Assembly: GCA_937884235.1 (NCBI GenBank)
Contig: CALGBT010000873.1
Location: forward strand, 1 to 20,499
Length of the DNA: 20,499 nucleotides
Reading direction: 5' to 3'
Source of the DNA: an uncultured Pseudomonadota bacterium
GTDB lineage: Bacteria; Myxococcota_A; UBA9042; CAIXZC01
A program made the translations under genes and the position numbers. This document shows, piece by piece, positions 6,725 through 15,562 of this stretch. Below the pieces are notes generated by a model. The model saw nothing but the letters and a program-made list of their open reading frames with translations. It was not told where the DNA came from and searched no databases. Position 1 is the stretch's first letter; the number at the start of each line of letters is the position of its first letter.

Positions 6725-9190
6725 ATGGCACGGGTTGACAGATTCACGGTGGTAACGGTGGTTCTCCTATGGGCGTGCGCAGCACCGCCACAACCGCAGC
6801 TCTTCATGGACCCCGATGGCAGCTACCCCGACGTTCCGGACCTCGTGCAACCCGAGAGCATTGCCCTGGACGTAGCGCCCCCCGATTCTCTCCCGGAAAT
6901 GACCCCGGTCGATCTCCCCGACTGTCCCTTCAAGCAATGCAATCCCGCCGACTACCCGGACATCAAGCTGGAGCAGTGCCAACGCCTCGGGTGGAACGGA
7001 GCAACCTGCGATTGCGCAGTCTTCCCCAAGAACGAAGGCGCACTATGCGACGATGGCAACCAGTGCAGCGCCCAGGACTACTGTACGGCCACCGGCCTCT
7101 GCACCGGCATCGGGGCCAAGGATTGCAGCGACGACAATCTCTGCACCAGTGACTCCTGCGACCCTGACAAAGGTTGCATGCACACCCCCAACCAACAGCC
7201 CTGCGAGGATGGCAACCCCTGTACCGAGAATGACCACTGCGGCGACGGGGCCTGTCAGCCGGGCGACTACAGCCCCACTTGCGGGGAGTGTAAGCCCAGC
7301 GCGGACAACTGCGAGCAGCTATATGGCGACGGTGATCTTTGCACCGGCGTCCTTGAGTGCTTTGGTAACGAATGTGTCCTCAACCAAGAGACCGTCGTGA
7401 CCTGCGACCTCACGCTTCCCCCCTCCTGCATCGAAAATGTTTGCGCCCCCAACCTCGGGGAGTGCGTGCTGGTGCCTCTGGCTAACGGCACCGACTGCGA
7501 TGACGGCAATATTTGCACCAAGGACGACTACTGCGTGGAAGGGGAGTGTGCCGGGTTCCTGAACTCCGAGCTTGATGGCTGCAAGTGCAAGGTCGATGCG
7601 GACTGCCTGCCCCTTGATGATAACAGTCTCTGCAACGGCTCCTTACATTGCAGCGACGGCATCTGCAAGACCAACCTGTTTACCATCCCGGCACCTTGCG
7701 ACGACTCGGCGGACCTGGCTTGCATTAAGAACCTTTGCGTCCCCTCCACCGGTCTTTGCGAAACAACCCAACTCAGCGACGGCAGCTTCTGCGACGATGG
7801 CAACAGCTGCTCCCTGGGCGATGCGTGCCAGGCTGGCACCTGCGTGGCAGATGCGCTGGTGTACTGCCAGGATCTTAACACCGAATGCAGCGAGAGCGCC
7901 TGTGACCCCAATCTCGGCGGCTGCGTCATGACTCCCATCAACGAGGGTAAGGAGTGCCCCACCAACGACCCCTGCGCCACCGCGGGCAAATGTAGCGACG
8001 GCAATTGCCTCCTGGCAACCTCCATCGACTGCAGCGACGATGACCCGTGCACCGTTGACACCTGCCTCAACGGCGGTTGCTTCCATGAGCCCGGAGGGGG
8101 AGAATGGGCCCTCGAACTAACCACCAACGAAGTCCCCGTGGCCCCCGAAGGGATGCCCGCCACCCCGGCCGCAGTCGCCTATTCGATTACCAATAACTCC
8201 ACTCTGGCTCAGGGTCTCCACATCTACCTGGCTGATGGCTCTGGCGACCCCGTCGAGGCAGACTGGCTCTCACTGGATGCCGGCTATTTCCTTGTTGAAC
8301 CCGGTGGTTCGGCAACCTTCCACGCACTCCTCCATCCCGCCGCAGCCGGTCTGACCGTAGGCATGCACGTGGCCCAGATTGCCGTAACCGATGAGTGCGC
8401 CGAAAACCCCAAGACGGCCCTGGTGGGCGTGGCACTGAGCGTCATCCCGACCAAAGCCGAAACCATCTTTGCTGAGTCCTTCGATTCCGACCCCTTCGCC
8501 AACGGTCGTTGGGCCGTTTATATGGGTGACTGCACCAACCCTGCACCTGGCACCGTGGCCTTCTATGCCAATGCCATCGATGCCTGTGGCGACGTGCAGG
8601 GATACGTCTATCGTGAGTACAAAGGAGACCGCTGTGTTGAGTATACCGGGGCCCCATTTTCGACAGCATCCTTCGCCAACGTGAAGCTCTCTTACGCATA
8701 CCGTCTGGTCGGCAGCAGCATCGCCGTAGCGGTACGTGCCAATGGTCTCTGGTCAGACCAGATCGCCGAAGCAAAGGGCAAGGACATGGCGCAATGGGAA
8801 TACCAGGAGGTGGCCCTGAGCGGGGCAGTGGACGGGCTCCGGTTCTTCCTCAAGGCCGGCAAGGACCACCTCCGCCGCCTCGACTGCATCAGCCTGGAGG
8901 GAATCCCGGCCTGCACACAACTCCCAGCCATCGTTGAAGAGCCGGCAACCGCCACGGTGGCCACCGGCGCCACGGCAGTTCTGCAAGTCACGGCCACCGG
9001 CGACAATCTGGCCTACCGCTGGTTCAAAGACGATGCCCCGCTCACCGAGGATGCCCAACTGGGCGGCGTGCACTCCGCCACCCTCACCATTAGCAACACC
9101 ACCGGCAGCGACGCAGGCACTTACTACTGCCGGGTCACAAGCCCGTGCGGCACCATCAATTCCGCACCGGCCGGCCTCATCGTCCAATGA
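6725..9190 (+). CDS. Large cysteine-rich lipoprotein with C-terminal Ig-like domain
   Basis: The start at ATG 6725 gives 821 residues. The N-terminus MARVDRFTVVTVVLLWAC is a lipoprotein signal (Cys18; Trp at the -2 position is unusual). After an acidic/proline linker come about 400 residues of disulfide-type repeats, with at least four C[DE]DGNxC units plus CSDDNLC and CSDDDPC variants. From about residue 465 a beta-rich region lacks these repeats; it resembles bacterial ASPM/BACON-like Ig folds. It is followed by a segment beginning AESFDSDPFANGRWAVY that looks like a lectin/jelly-roll-type domain. The last 88 residues form an Ig-like (I-set style) domain with the YRWFKDD strand and the DAGTYYC motif. 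The protein is probably surface-exposed, in adhesion or scaffolding. No enzyme motif was seen. It ends 4 bp from the convergent barrel gene. Confidence 0.85.
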   Translation: MARVDRFTVVTVVLLWACAAPPQPQLFMDPDGSYPDVPDLVQPESIALDVAPPDSLPEMTPVDLPDCPFKQCNPADYPDIKLEQCQRLGWNGATCDCAVFPKNEGALCDDGNQCSAQDYCTATGLCTGIGAKDCSDDNLCTSDSCDPDKGCMHTPNQQPCEDGNPCTENDHCGDGACQPGDYSPTCGECKPSADNCEQLYGDGDLCTGVLECFGNECVLNQETVVTCDLTLPPSCIENVCAPNLGECVLVPLANGTDCDDGNICTKDDYCVEGECAGFLNSELDGCKCKVDADCLPLDDNSLCNGSLHCSDGICKTNLFTIPAPCDDSADLACIKNLCVPSTGLCETTQLSDGSFCDDGNSCSLGDACQAGTCVADALVYCQDLNTECSESACDPNLGGCVMTPINEGKECPTNDPCATAGKCSDGNCLLATSIDCSDDDPCTVDTCLNGGCFHEPGGGEWALELTTNEVPVAPEGMPATPAAVAYSITNNSTLAQGLHIYLADGSGDPVEADWLSLDAGYFLVEPGGSATFHALLHPAAAGLTVGMHVAQIAVTDECAENPKTALVGVALSVIPTKAETIFAESFDSDPFANGRWAVYMGDCTNPAPGTVAFYANAIDACGDVQGYVYREYKGDRCVEYTGAPFSTASFANVKLSYAYRLVGSSIAVAVRANGLWSDQIAEAKGKDMAQWEYQEVALSGAVDGLRFFLKAGKDHLRRLDCISLEGIPACTQLPAIVEEPATATVATGATAVLQVTATGDNLAYRWFKDDAPLTEDAQLGGVHSATLTISNTTGSDAGTYYCRVTSPCGTINSAPAGLIVQ

Positions 9191-9194
9191 TTCA

Positions 9195-10694
9195 CTAGAT
9201 ATCAATTCGCAGGTTAATCCCTACGGAATACAACTGATTGGGAATCTCGGGGGACCCGGGAAAGAACTCGCCTTCGGCCAGACCGAAACGGAATTCACCA
9301 CGCGGCTCGCCGTAGTGGAGCTGGGCATAGGCCTGCACCGTCAGATAAGTGAGCACCGAGACGCTGTAGTCGAACCGGCCGACGAAACTCATATCGCTGA
9401 AGTTGGCGATATTCGAGAGGGTGAAGTTAGTGTGGTCCCAGGTTCCGGGGCCGGGCAAGGCCAGGTAACAAGCGCCGTAGTGCTTCCCAAGGTAAAAGGG
9501 AGTGAAGGCACCGGGAGTCTTGAAAAGCTCCACATACCCCTCTTTGTTGCTGAGGCCGTCAGGATTGAAGAAATACTCCAGGCCCACGACCAGGAAATCA
9601 TCGGCGGAGTACTTGTGCGTGTAGCTGACGCCGCCTGCTGTTTGCAGCAGCACCTCGCGGTCGCTAACGGTGAAATCCCCCATCCTGGTCTCATTCTCGA
9701 AGGATGCCGATGCTTCCGCCGTGAAATCCAACTCCCAGATACCCGCCGACCAATCCAGACCCAACTTGGGGATGAGCATGTCCGTGCCATCGACTTGGAC
9801 CTCGGATCGCACCATGCCGGTCAAACCGACCTCCATAGTTGAGAGGGCCATCTCCAGACGTACGGCCCCCCCCAACTCAGCCAAGGAATCCGCACCTTCG
9901 AGCAGCACCACCCCGATGATGTTCCAGGCCAGGCTCTCGATGGGTATGTGAAGCTTCAGGGCACTGACTCCGGTGCGGCCGTCAAAGAGCGTCAGCGGCT
10001 CCCGCCGGGTAGAGTTCACTACGTCCACCGGATTCCAGAGTCGGGTGGTACCCCACTGCAAGGGCTGCTTGCCCACCGTCACATAAACCCGCCTAGCGAT
10101 ATCGAACTTGAGCCAGAACTGATCAAGCATCACCCTCGTTGGATCGGGACGGGCAGTCAGCTGGTCAATCTGATCAATGGCCTCCTGCGGTACTCCCGGC
10201 ATGTTCTTCATGGTCTCGGCAAGAGCCATGATCTCATCGGCCACGCTCGTCGGCATGCGGGATAGGGAAGAGGTCGTCACCGGGTCGAAGCTCAGCCGGC
10301 CTTTGACGAAGCCACGCACCCGATCGTTGGGACGGCCATCCACGTAAAGGTCAAGCAGGTTGGGCATGGCGGCGGTGGGCTCCGAAGCATAGCCATCATA
10401 GCCCGAGGCACCGTACCGCAGGTAGAGCATCCCACCGATCTGAAGCTTGTCTTCAGTAAGCAACTCCCACTCCTGATTCCCGAACTCCTTCCCCCCGTAC
10501 TCGCCGCCAAAGAGCGCATCTTCCCGGTCGCTGGCACTGGCATCAAGACTGTCCAGAGCTTTGCCATCGACAGCAGGTTTCTCTTCAGCGCCGGGGGCTG
10601 CGTCCGCACCGAACATGTCAGCTTCCCTGGGGTCTTCCTGGGCCGTGGCAGGGGCCGGCACAAAGGCCAGGCATAGCAGCAATAGCCATCTCAT
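9195..10694 (-). CDS. Outer-membrane beta-barrel protein of the ABC/LolA-like operon
   Basis: The start is set at ATG 10694 (499 aa), where the protein begins MRWLLLLCLAFVPAPATAQ, a clear Sec signal peptide with likely cleavage after ATA. AGGTG lies five bases upstream. The longer ORF start at 10763 lies within the preceding gene. After a short acidic segment (to about residue 65), the protein consists of alternating amphipathic strands typical of a transmembrane barrel: LQIGGMLYLRYG, VRGFVKGRLSFD, VYVTVGKQPLQWG and, at the end, YSVGINLRIDI. The segment VGKQPLQWGTTRLWNPVDVVN is of the kind seen in DUF1302-like and porin-like barrels found beside lipid-transport proteins. Its place as last gene of the operon, 4 bp after the LolA-like gene, suggests it is the outer-membrane end of the transport route. 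The exact family is unproven. Confidence 0.8.
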   Translation of the reverse strand: MRWLLLLCLAFVPAPATAQEDPREADMFGADAAPGAEEKPAVDGKALDSLDASASDREDALFGGEYGGKEFGNQEWELLTEDKLQIGGMLYLRYGASGYDGYASEPTAAMPNLLDLYVDGRPNDRVRGFVKGRLSFDPVTTSSLSRMPTSVADEIMALAETMKNMPGVPQEAIDQIDQLTARPDPTRVMLDQFWLKFDIARRVYVTVGKQPLQWGTTRLWNPVDVVNSTRREPLTLFDGRTGVSALKLHIPIESLAWNIIGVVLLEGADSLAELGGAVRLEMALSTMEVGLTGMVRSEVQVDGTDMLIPKLGLDWSAGIWELDFTAEASASFENETRMGDFTVSDREVLLQTAGGVSYTHKYSADDFLVVGLEYFFNPDGLSNKEGYVELFKTPGAFTPFYLGKHYGACYLALPGPGTWDHTNFTLSNIANFSDMSFVGRFDYSVSVLTYLTVQAYAQLHYGEPRGEFRFGLAEGEFFPGSPEIPNQLYSVGINLRIDI

Positions 10695-10698
10695 CGGA

Positions 10699-11478
10699 TC
10701 ACCTGCTCTTGGATTCGAGCCATGCCTTGGTGAAGATATTGGCCGGCAGGGGGCGCAGGTCAACAGACTGCAACTTGACGATAGTAGAGTTGTCCTTTTC
10801 CACCTCGTCGTAGATCCTGATTTCGCCCGGATACCAGACCTCCTGCTTCTTCGATTCGCTGAACTTCTTCTTCCAGCGAGGCGTGTACGAGGTCCGCATC
10901 AGCTTGCCGCTGGTGGCATAATCCTGCTGCTTCAAGATATTGCCTGTCGCCTGATCAACCCACAACTCACTGACGGGATAGGGCACGTCCACGCCCTCCT
11001 TTTCGGTGAGCTTGAGGTGCCAGGTTTTGAACTTGCCCAGCATCTCGTCGCCCAGATACTCAGACGTATACTCCTCGGCCAGCCGGGATTCATCGAAATC
11101 CGTCCGGCGAGAGTCAGAACCGGCGATGCGCTCCCGCTCAGTGCGCCGCTCCCAGCGCCCAACAGAAGGGTCGTACATCCACATGTTCTTGTCGACGCGC
11201 AGATAGCCTTTGCCGCGCTCTGCCTTGGGATTGAGCAGCAGAATCATGAACTTGTCGTCCTGGTCACGACGATAGACCACGGCCTCCATGACGATGTCGT
11301 CACGGTCCTTCTCCTTGGTCTGGATGAAGGCCAGGGATTTGTAGTCGCCCGAGTTCCGCTGCCGCTCGTCGATGGTCTCCAGGACTTTCTGGAGTTCGTC
11401 CTTGTCCAATGCCCGGGCCGTACTGGCGCCCAAAGAGAGGAGCAGAATAGTTGCCATAAAGAGGGTCAGTCGTCGCAT
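10699..11478 (-). CDS. LolA-like periplasmic carrier (outer-membrane lipoprotein-sorting protein family)
   Basis: The start is set at ATG 11478 (259 aa). GGAGG (11488-11484) lies five bases upstream, and the ORF's TTG and ATG farther upstream overlap the previous stop. The N-terminus MRRLTLFMATILLLSLGASTARA is a Sec signal peptide without a lipobox, so a soluble periplasmic protein is expected. The body matches the LolA-like family annotated as outer-membrane lipoprotein-sorting protein. Supporting segments are KFMILLLNPKAERGKGYLRV, NMWMYDPSVGRWERR, a SEYLGDEMLGKF-type segment and VSELWVDQATGNILKQQ. Known members have a half-barrel fold that holds acyl chains. In this operon it would shuttle cargo between the two FtsX-type permeases and the barrel. 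Confidence 0.85.
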   Translation of the reverse strand: MRRLTLFMATILLLSLGASTARALDKDELQKVLETIDERQRNSGDYKSLAFIQTKEKDRDDIVMEAVVYRRDQDDKFMILLLNPKAERGKGYLRVDKNMWMYDPSVGRWERRTERERIAGSDSRRTDFDESRLAEEYTSEYLGDEMLGKFKTWHLKLTEKEGVDVPYPVSELWVDQATGNILKQQDYATSGKLMRTSYTPRWKKKFSESKKQEVWYPGEIRIYDEVEKDNSTIVKLQSVDLRPLPANIFTKAWLESKSR

Positions 11479-11483
11479 AAGAA

Positions 11484-11488
11484 CCTCC
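11484..11488 (-). promoter_or_regulatory. Ribosome binding site deciding the start of the LolA-like gene
   Basis: On the minus strand GGAGG lies five bases before ATG 11478, in the 11-bp gap after the permease stop (TGA at 11492-11490). Confidence 0.7.
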
Positions 11489-11489
11489 A

Positions 11490-12791
11490 TCAACCTACGT
11501 GGTACATCGCAGTGACAGGTTTCAGTTTTGCGCCGCGTCGGGCGGGAAAAAAGGCCCCCACCGTGGTCAGCAGGGGAATGACAACAAGCGCCTTGATGAC
11601 GCTATCTGCCGACACCACCATGCGTAAAGTGTCCGACATCAGGAAGATCTGGAACCCCTCGGAAACAGGGATCTTCATGGCGGTGAACGCTGAGGTGAGC
11701 AAAGCGCCCAGAGCAATGCCGAGCAAAGTCGCAACAGTGGAAAGCAGGAACGCCTCCAGCAGGAACATGGTCAGCACCTTGCCCTGGCTCATACCGATGG
11801 CCCGTAGCGTACCGATTTCCCTGGTCCGGTCCCGCACCGCGATCCACATGGTATTCATAACCCCGACGACGATGATAAAGAGCAAGATACCGATGAGCAC
11901 ACCGGTCAGGTAGTCAAACGTCTTGACGGTCCACTGCATTCCCGCCAGCGCCCCTTCCCAGGTCGTAAGGTCAAGCTTCTGACCCGTCCACGCCTCCCCC
12001 TGCACCACGTCGAACTTGCGGTAGAAGGGTAGATCCTGCCGCTCCATGATCAGATATCCTTTGTCCAGCAGACCAGCGTTCACGGTCTCCAGGACGCTCT
12101 CAGCATCATCGGGATTGTCCAGGTAGACGAAGTAAACACCGGTGGTATCCGCGGCCAGTTCATAGAGGTCGTGCACCGTTCCCATCGAGACGAAGGCACT
12201 CATGATCGAGAGCAGGCCCAAGTCCTTGGCCACCGCTCCCACCGTCACGTCGATGGAGTTGTTCTGTCCCTTCATAATGGGGGCCGACAGGGTCACCTTT
12301 TCGCCCACCGTCACGTTGAGCCGCTTGGCCTGCTTCTCGAAGAGCATGATGGTGTGCGGATTCGAGAGGCTGTCAAAGTCTCCGGCCACCATCTGGAGCA
12401 CTGCGCGCAGTTCGCTCTCCTGCTTCGGATCCACCGCCGTCAGCGCCGCCTGATTGGTATCGGAGTTGCTGACGATCTTACCGAACCCCAGATCGCGATT
12501 AACAATCGCTTTGGCATTGGGCACCAACTCCTGGATATCTTTCTTGAGCTGCGCCGCGTTGGTTACCAAGGGGGCTGCCTGACCACTGGTTATCTTGTAG
12601 AAGCCACCGACGTTCACATGCCCGGTCATCAACGCGGTGCCAGCGCGCATCATCGTATCGTTGATGCCGTTGCCAACTGACCCCAGGAGAATCAGCAGGG
12701 TGGTTACCGCGACGATGGCTCCGCCCAGCAGGAAGGTTCGACGCTTGTTCTTAAACAGGTTGCGACCTGCAATCATCAGAAGCCGTCCCAT
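11490..12791 (-). CDS. ABC transporter permease, FtsX/LolC-MacB type (433 aa)
   Basis: This is an inner-membrane permease with the type VII ABC (LolCDE/MacB) layout. One N-terminal helix (about 20-40) is followed by a periplasmic domain of about 250 residues, then three helices near 296-320, 343-369 and 398-415. The cytoplasmic motif RTREIGTLRAIGMS (about 322-335), the coupling region of FtsX permeases, follows the second helix. Length is typical for LolC/LolE. The ATG at 12791 directly follows the stop of the 694-aa permease (0 bp gap), and its GGAGG lies within that gene's last codons. It most likely pairs with the larger permease and the ATPase to form the motor. Substrate is unknown. Confidence 0.9.
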   Translation of the reverse strand: MGRLLMIAGRNLFKNKRRTFLLGGAIVAVTTLLILLGSVGNGINDTMMRAGTALMTGHVNVGGFYKITSGQAAPLVTNAAQLKKDIQELVPNAKAIVNRDLGFGKIVSNSDTNQAALTAVDPKQESELRAVLQMVAGDFDSLSNPHTIMLFEKQAKRLNVTVGEKVTLSAPIMKGQNNSIDVTVGAVAKDLGLLSIMSAFVSMGTVHDLYELAADTTGVYFVYLDNPDDAESVLETVNAGLLDKGYLIMERQDLPFYRKFDVVQGEAWTGQKLDLTTWEGALAGMQWTVKTFDYLTGVLIGILLFIIVVGVMNTMWIAVRDRTREIGTLRAIGMSQGKVLTMFLLEAFLLSTVATLLGIALGALLTSAFTAMKIPVSEGFQIFLMSDTLRMVVSADSVIKALVVIPLLTTVGAFFPARRGAKLKPVTAMYHVG

Positions 12792-14876
12792 CTAGTCCTC
12801 CTTGCCCATGGCTTTGACCGGTTCGATGCGTGTTGCCAGCATGGCCGGATAGATGGTAGAGGCCACCGCGGTGAGGAAGTTGGCCACGAAGGCCGCCGCG
12901 ATGTGCCCGCCAGTCAGGATCGGATAGAGCCGCGGTCCCGCGAAGATGAAGTAAAGCTCATCAGATACCGCCGGGATGCCAAAGTGGTGCAGGGTGACAA
13001 CGATGCCAGCCCCCAGGGCCGTGCCAAAGAGACCAAAACCGACGGCCAGCACCGAAGATTCGATGAGGAACATCTTCAGGATGTACTTCCGCTGTGCACC
13101 GATGGCTCGCATGGTGCCAATCTCCCTAGTGCGGTCGAGGGTGGCCATTACCATGGAGTTGTTAATGATCACCAGGGCCACCAGAAAGATGATGAAGATG
13201 GCCGTTACCAGGACAATCCAGACGACGCCGACAAACTGCCCGACCAGGCCACTGGCTTCACGCCAGTCAACAACTTTGATGTTGTGGCCACCGGCATCGA
13301 GGGCCGCCTGGACCCGCTCCAGGGCGTCGGCAACGTCGACCCCTTCCTTCAGACGGACCGCAGCGTTAGTCGTAACCCCGGTCCAGATATCGTCCTGCGA
13401 GTAAACATGGTCCATCAATTCATCGGTATATCTGGTACCGCCCACCGACATGTCAATGTCAGCAAACTCGTCGAAGCCACCACTCTCTACTTCCTCCACC
13501 ACTTCGGCATCGCCGCCAAACAGATCATCCTCGGCCGATGCCCGGTCCACGACCACAATCTGCGCCTCATCCTTCAGATCCTGAATCTCTGCCGTCTGCT
13601 CATCGGTCATGTAGCCGTAGAGATCACGGAAGGTCATCAAGTCCATGAGGTTGTACACCCCCGAGAGCGCCGACTTCTCCATCCCCCGGAACTGGTAGGT
13701 GCCATAGACCTTGACGTTGACTGACGTAGAGTAGCCGCTGCGAGTGAAAGCACGCACCGTCAGGATTTCGCCGATGGGGACGGCATAGAGAATGATCCGG
13801 GGTGCTATTTCCCCATAGAAGAAATCGTAGCGCTCCTGGAAGTTCTCGTCAGTCATCTGCAAATAGGCTTTGACCAACTCAACCATGTCAGTCTCGTCGG
13901 TGCCCAGAAGCTTGCGCAGCTTCGCACCCACGTCCGCGGTGGCCTCACCATCCAACTGGAAGACGATATCCTTATACTGGCGGACGTTCATGTCCACCCG
14001 TTTCGAGACGATATTGTCGTCGGCGATCTTCTTGCCGGTATCGACCCACTCCTTGATGCGGTCAAGGCGGCGAGCAACCTGATGCTTGACCATCCGTTCG
14101 TAGATGAACTCAGAGAAGAGGAACCCTCGTTGCCCGGGCGGGATCATCTCGCCCTTGACCATCTCGAAGAGTTCGAAGTTCTGCACAAAGGCGGCAGTAT
14201 CCGTGCCGATGTAACGAAGGAAGAGCATGGACTCGTCCATGGCCAGTTTGGCAATCTTGTTCTCCAGGAAGACAATGCCGCTCTCCCGCCCATCACCGTC
14301 AAGCGCTTCCCAGAACTCGTCGGAGGTAACCCGCTCAAGGTCTTCCAGGGATGCGGTTATATCGTCCGACGAATTGGCATCTTCCCTGATGAAGCCCTTC
14401 AGGTTATCCATGTTCTCGCCCAGCAGCGACACAATGCGGCGAACATGGTCCGCCACAACGTCAAATCGTTGCTGGTCGCCAGCCCGCTGCGCATCACGCA
14501 GTTCCGCCAGCTTGATGTCCATGATATTGCCCGAAAAGACGATGGCGAAGTCGCTGCCCATGGGGACCACGGCCTCCACACCATCAACTCCTTCCACCGC
14601 CTTCTTCATCGCCTTGAAATCGTCGATACTTCCCAGATTCGGGGTCCCCGTGGGCGGTGAGAAAAACTCCACAGGGTCTTTGGCATCCTTGGAATAGAGC
14701 TGGAGATGGCCGGAGACGCTCCCGATAATGCTCTTCGACATGGTATATTCCAGGGTCGAGAGCAGGGAACCGCCCAGCACCACCAGCACCGTGCCGAAGG
14801 TGACCAGCAGCCCGATGATCAGGGTCCGCACCTTCGTGGCGAAGATGTTGCGCAGTGCGATTCGAAAGAGAATCAT
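12792..14876 (-). CDS. ABC transporter permease, FtsX type, with very large periplasmic domain (694 aa)
   Basis: It has the same four-helix FtsX layout as its partner: helix 1 at about 17-39, then helices near 549-573, 604-630 and 657-679, with the coupling motif REIGTMRAIGAQ at about 584-595. The periplasmic part is about 510 residues, roughly twice that of LolC/LolE or MacB. Near residues 435-480 it holds an acidic, probably disordered insert (AEDDLFGGDAEVVEEVESGG). The middle is rich in charged helical sequence. The start ATG overlaps the ATPase stop in an ATGA arrangement (14876-14873), so the two are probably translationally coupled. The large domain may be what recognises cargo or contacts the LolA-like carrier; that is inference. 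Confidence 0.88.
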   Translation of the reverse strand: MILFRIALRNIFATKVRTLIIGLLVTFGTVLVVLGGSLLSTLEYTMSKSIIGSVSGHLQLYSKDAKDPVEFFSPPTGTPNLGSIDDFKAMKKAVEGVDGVEAVVPMGSDFAIVFSGNIMDIKLAELRDAQRAGDQQRFDVVADHVRRIVSLLGENMDNLKGFIREDANSSDDITASLEDLERVTSDEFWEALDGDGRESGIVFLENKIAKLAMDESMLFLRYIGTDTAAFVQNFELFEMVKGEMIPPGQRGFLFSEFIYERMVKHQVARRLDRIKEWVDTGKKIADDNIVSKRVDMNVRQYKDIVFQLDGEATADVGAKLRKLLGTDETDMVELVKAYLQMTDENFQERYDFFYGEIAPRIILYAVPIGEILTVRAFTRSGYSTSVNVKVYGTYQFRGMEKSALSGVYNLMDLMTFRDLYGYMTDEQTAEIQDLKDEAQIVVVDRASAEDDLFGGDAEVVEEVESGGFDEFADIDMSVGGTRYTDELMDHVYSQDDIWTGVTTNAAVRLKEGVDVADALERVQAALDAGGHNIKVVDWREASGLVGQFVGVVWIVLVTAIFIIFLVALVIINNSMVMATLDRTREIGTMRAIGAQRKYILKMFLIESSVLAVGFGLFGTALGAGIVVTLHHFGIPAVSDELYFIFAGPRLYPILTGGHIAAAFVANFLTAVASTIYPAMLATRIEPVKAMGKED

Positions 14877-15562
14877 CCGTTTGTCCCCTCCACGACGCGA
14901 CCGTCCTCAAGCTGAATCAGCCGGTGCGCGTGCTGCATCACCCTGGCATCATGGGTGGAGAAGATAAAGGTCGTACCGTCGAGTTCATTGATGCTCTTCA
15001 TCAAGTCGATGATGGCCCCGCCGGTTTTGGAATCGAGATTGGCCGTCGGTTCGTCAGCCAGAACGATACGGGGCCTCGTCACCAGGGCCCGGGCGATAGC
15101 CACCCGCTGCCGCTGTCCCCCAGAAAGCTCGTTGGGGCGGTGGTGCCCGTGGTCCTGCAAACCAACCTTGGCCAGCAGATCATCGACTCGGTCTTTGCGC
15201 TCCTTCTTCGATGCAGTGCCCTGCAACAGCAAAGGAAACTCCACATTCTGAAAGGCATCCAGCACGCCCACCAGATTGAACGACTGGAAGATGAAACCGA
15301 GGCGCTCCAGCCGCAGTCGAGTCAACTTCTTCTCGGAGAGTTGAGCCGTGTCCTGTCCATCCACCAGCACCGTTCCGCTCGTGGCAGTGTCCACACAGCC
15401 CACCAGATTCAGCAAGGTGGTCTTGCCGCTTCCGGAGGGCCCGGCAATGGACAGAAACTCCCCCGCAGCAATGGACAGAGAGACCTCTTTCAAAGCAGGG
15501 ACGGTGATCTTCCCCAACTGGTAGTCTTTGACTACTTTGTCCAACACAACCACATCGCTCAT
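14873..15562 (-). CDS. ABC transporter ATP-binding protein, LolD/MacB type
   Basis: This 229-residue ATPase powers the two FtsX-type permeases. All nucleotide-binding motifs are present: Walker A GPSGSGKT, Q-loop FQSFN, signature LSGGQRQR, Walker B RIVLADEP, D-loop ANLDSKT and H-loop STHD. Length and the GFIFQSFNL context are typical of the LolD/FtsE/MacB branch. The ATG at 15562 has GGAG six bases upstream. It is the first gene of the five-gene minus-strand operon, and its TGA overlaps the ATG of the next gene by 4 bp. A candidate promoter lies at 15656-15684. Confidence 0.93.
   Translation of the reverse strand: MSDVVVLDKVVKDYQLGKITVPALKEVSLSIAAGEFLSIAGPSGSGKTTLLNLVGCVDTATSGTVLVDGQDTAQLSEKKLTRLRLERLGFIFQSFNLVGVLDAFQNVEFPLLLQGTASKKERKDRVDDLLAKVGLQDHGHHRPNELSGGQRQRVAIARALVTRPRIVLADEPTANLDSKTGGAIIDLMKSINELDGTTFIFSTHDARVMQHAHRLIQLEDGRVVEGTNG

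Noticed and set aside
10561..11913. 450-codon open frame on the plus strand
   Set aside because: It spans the complements of three genes of the minus-strand operon and has no family resemblance.
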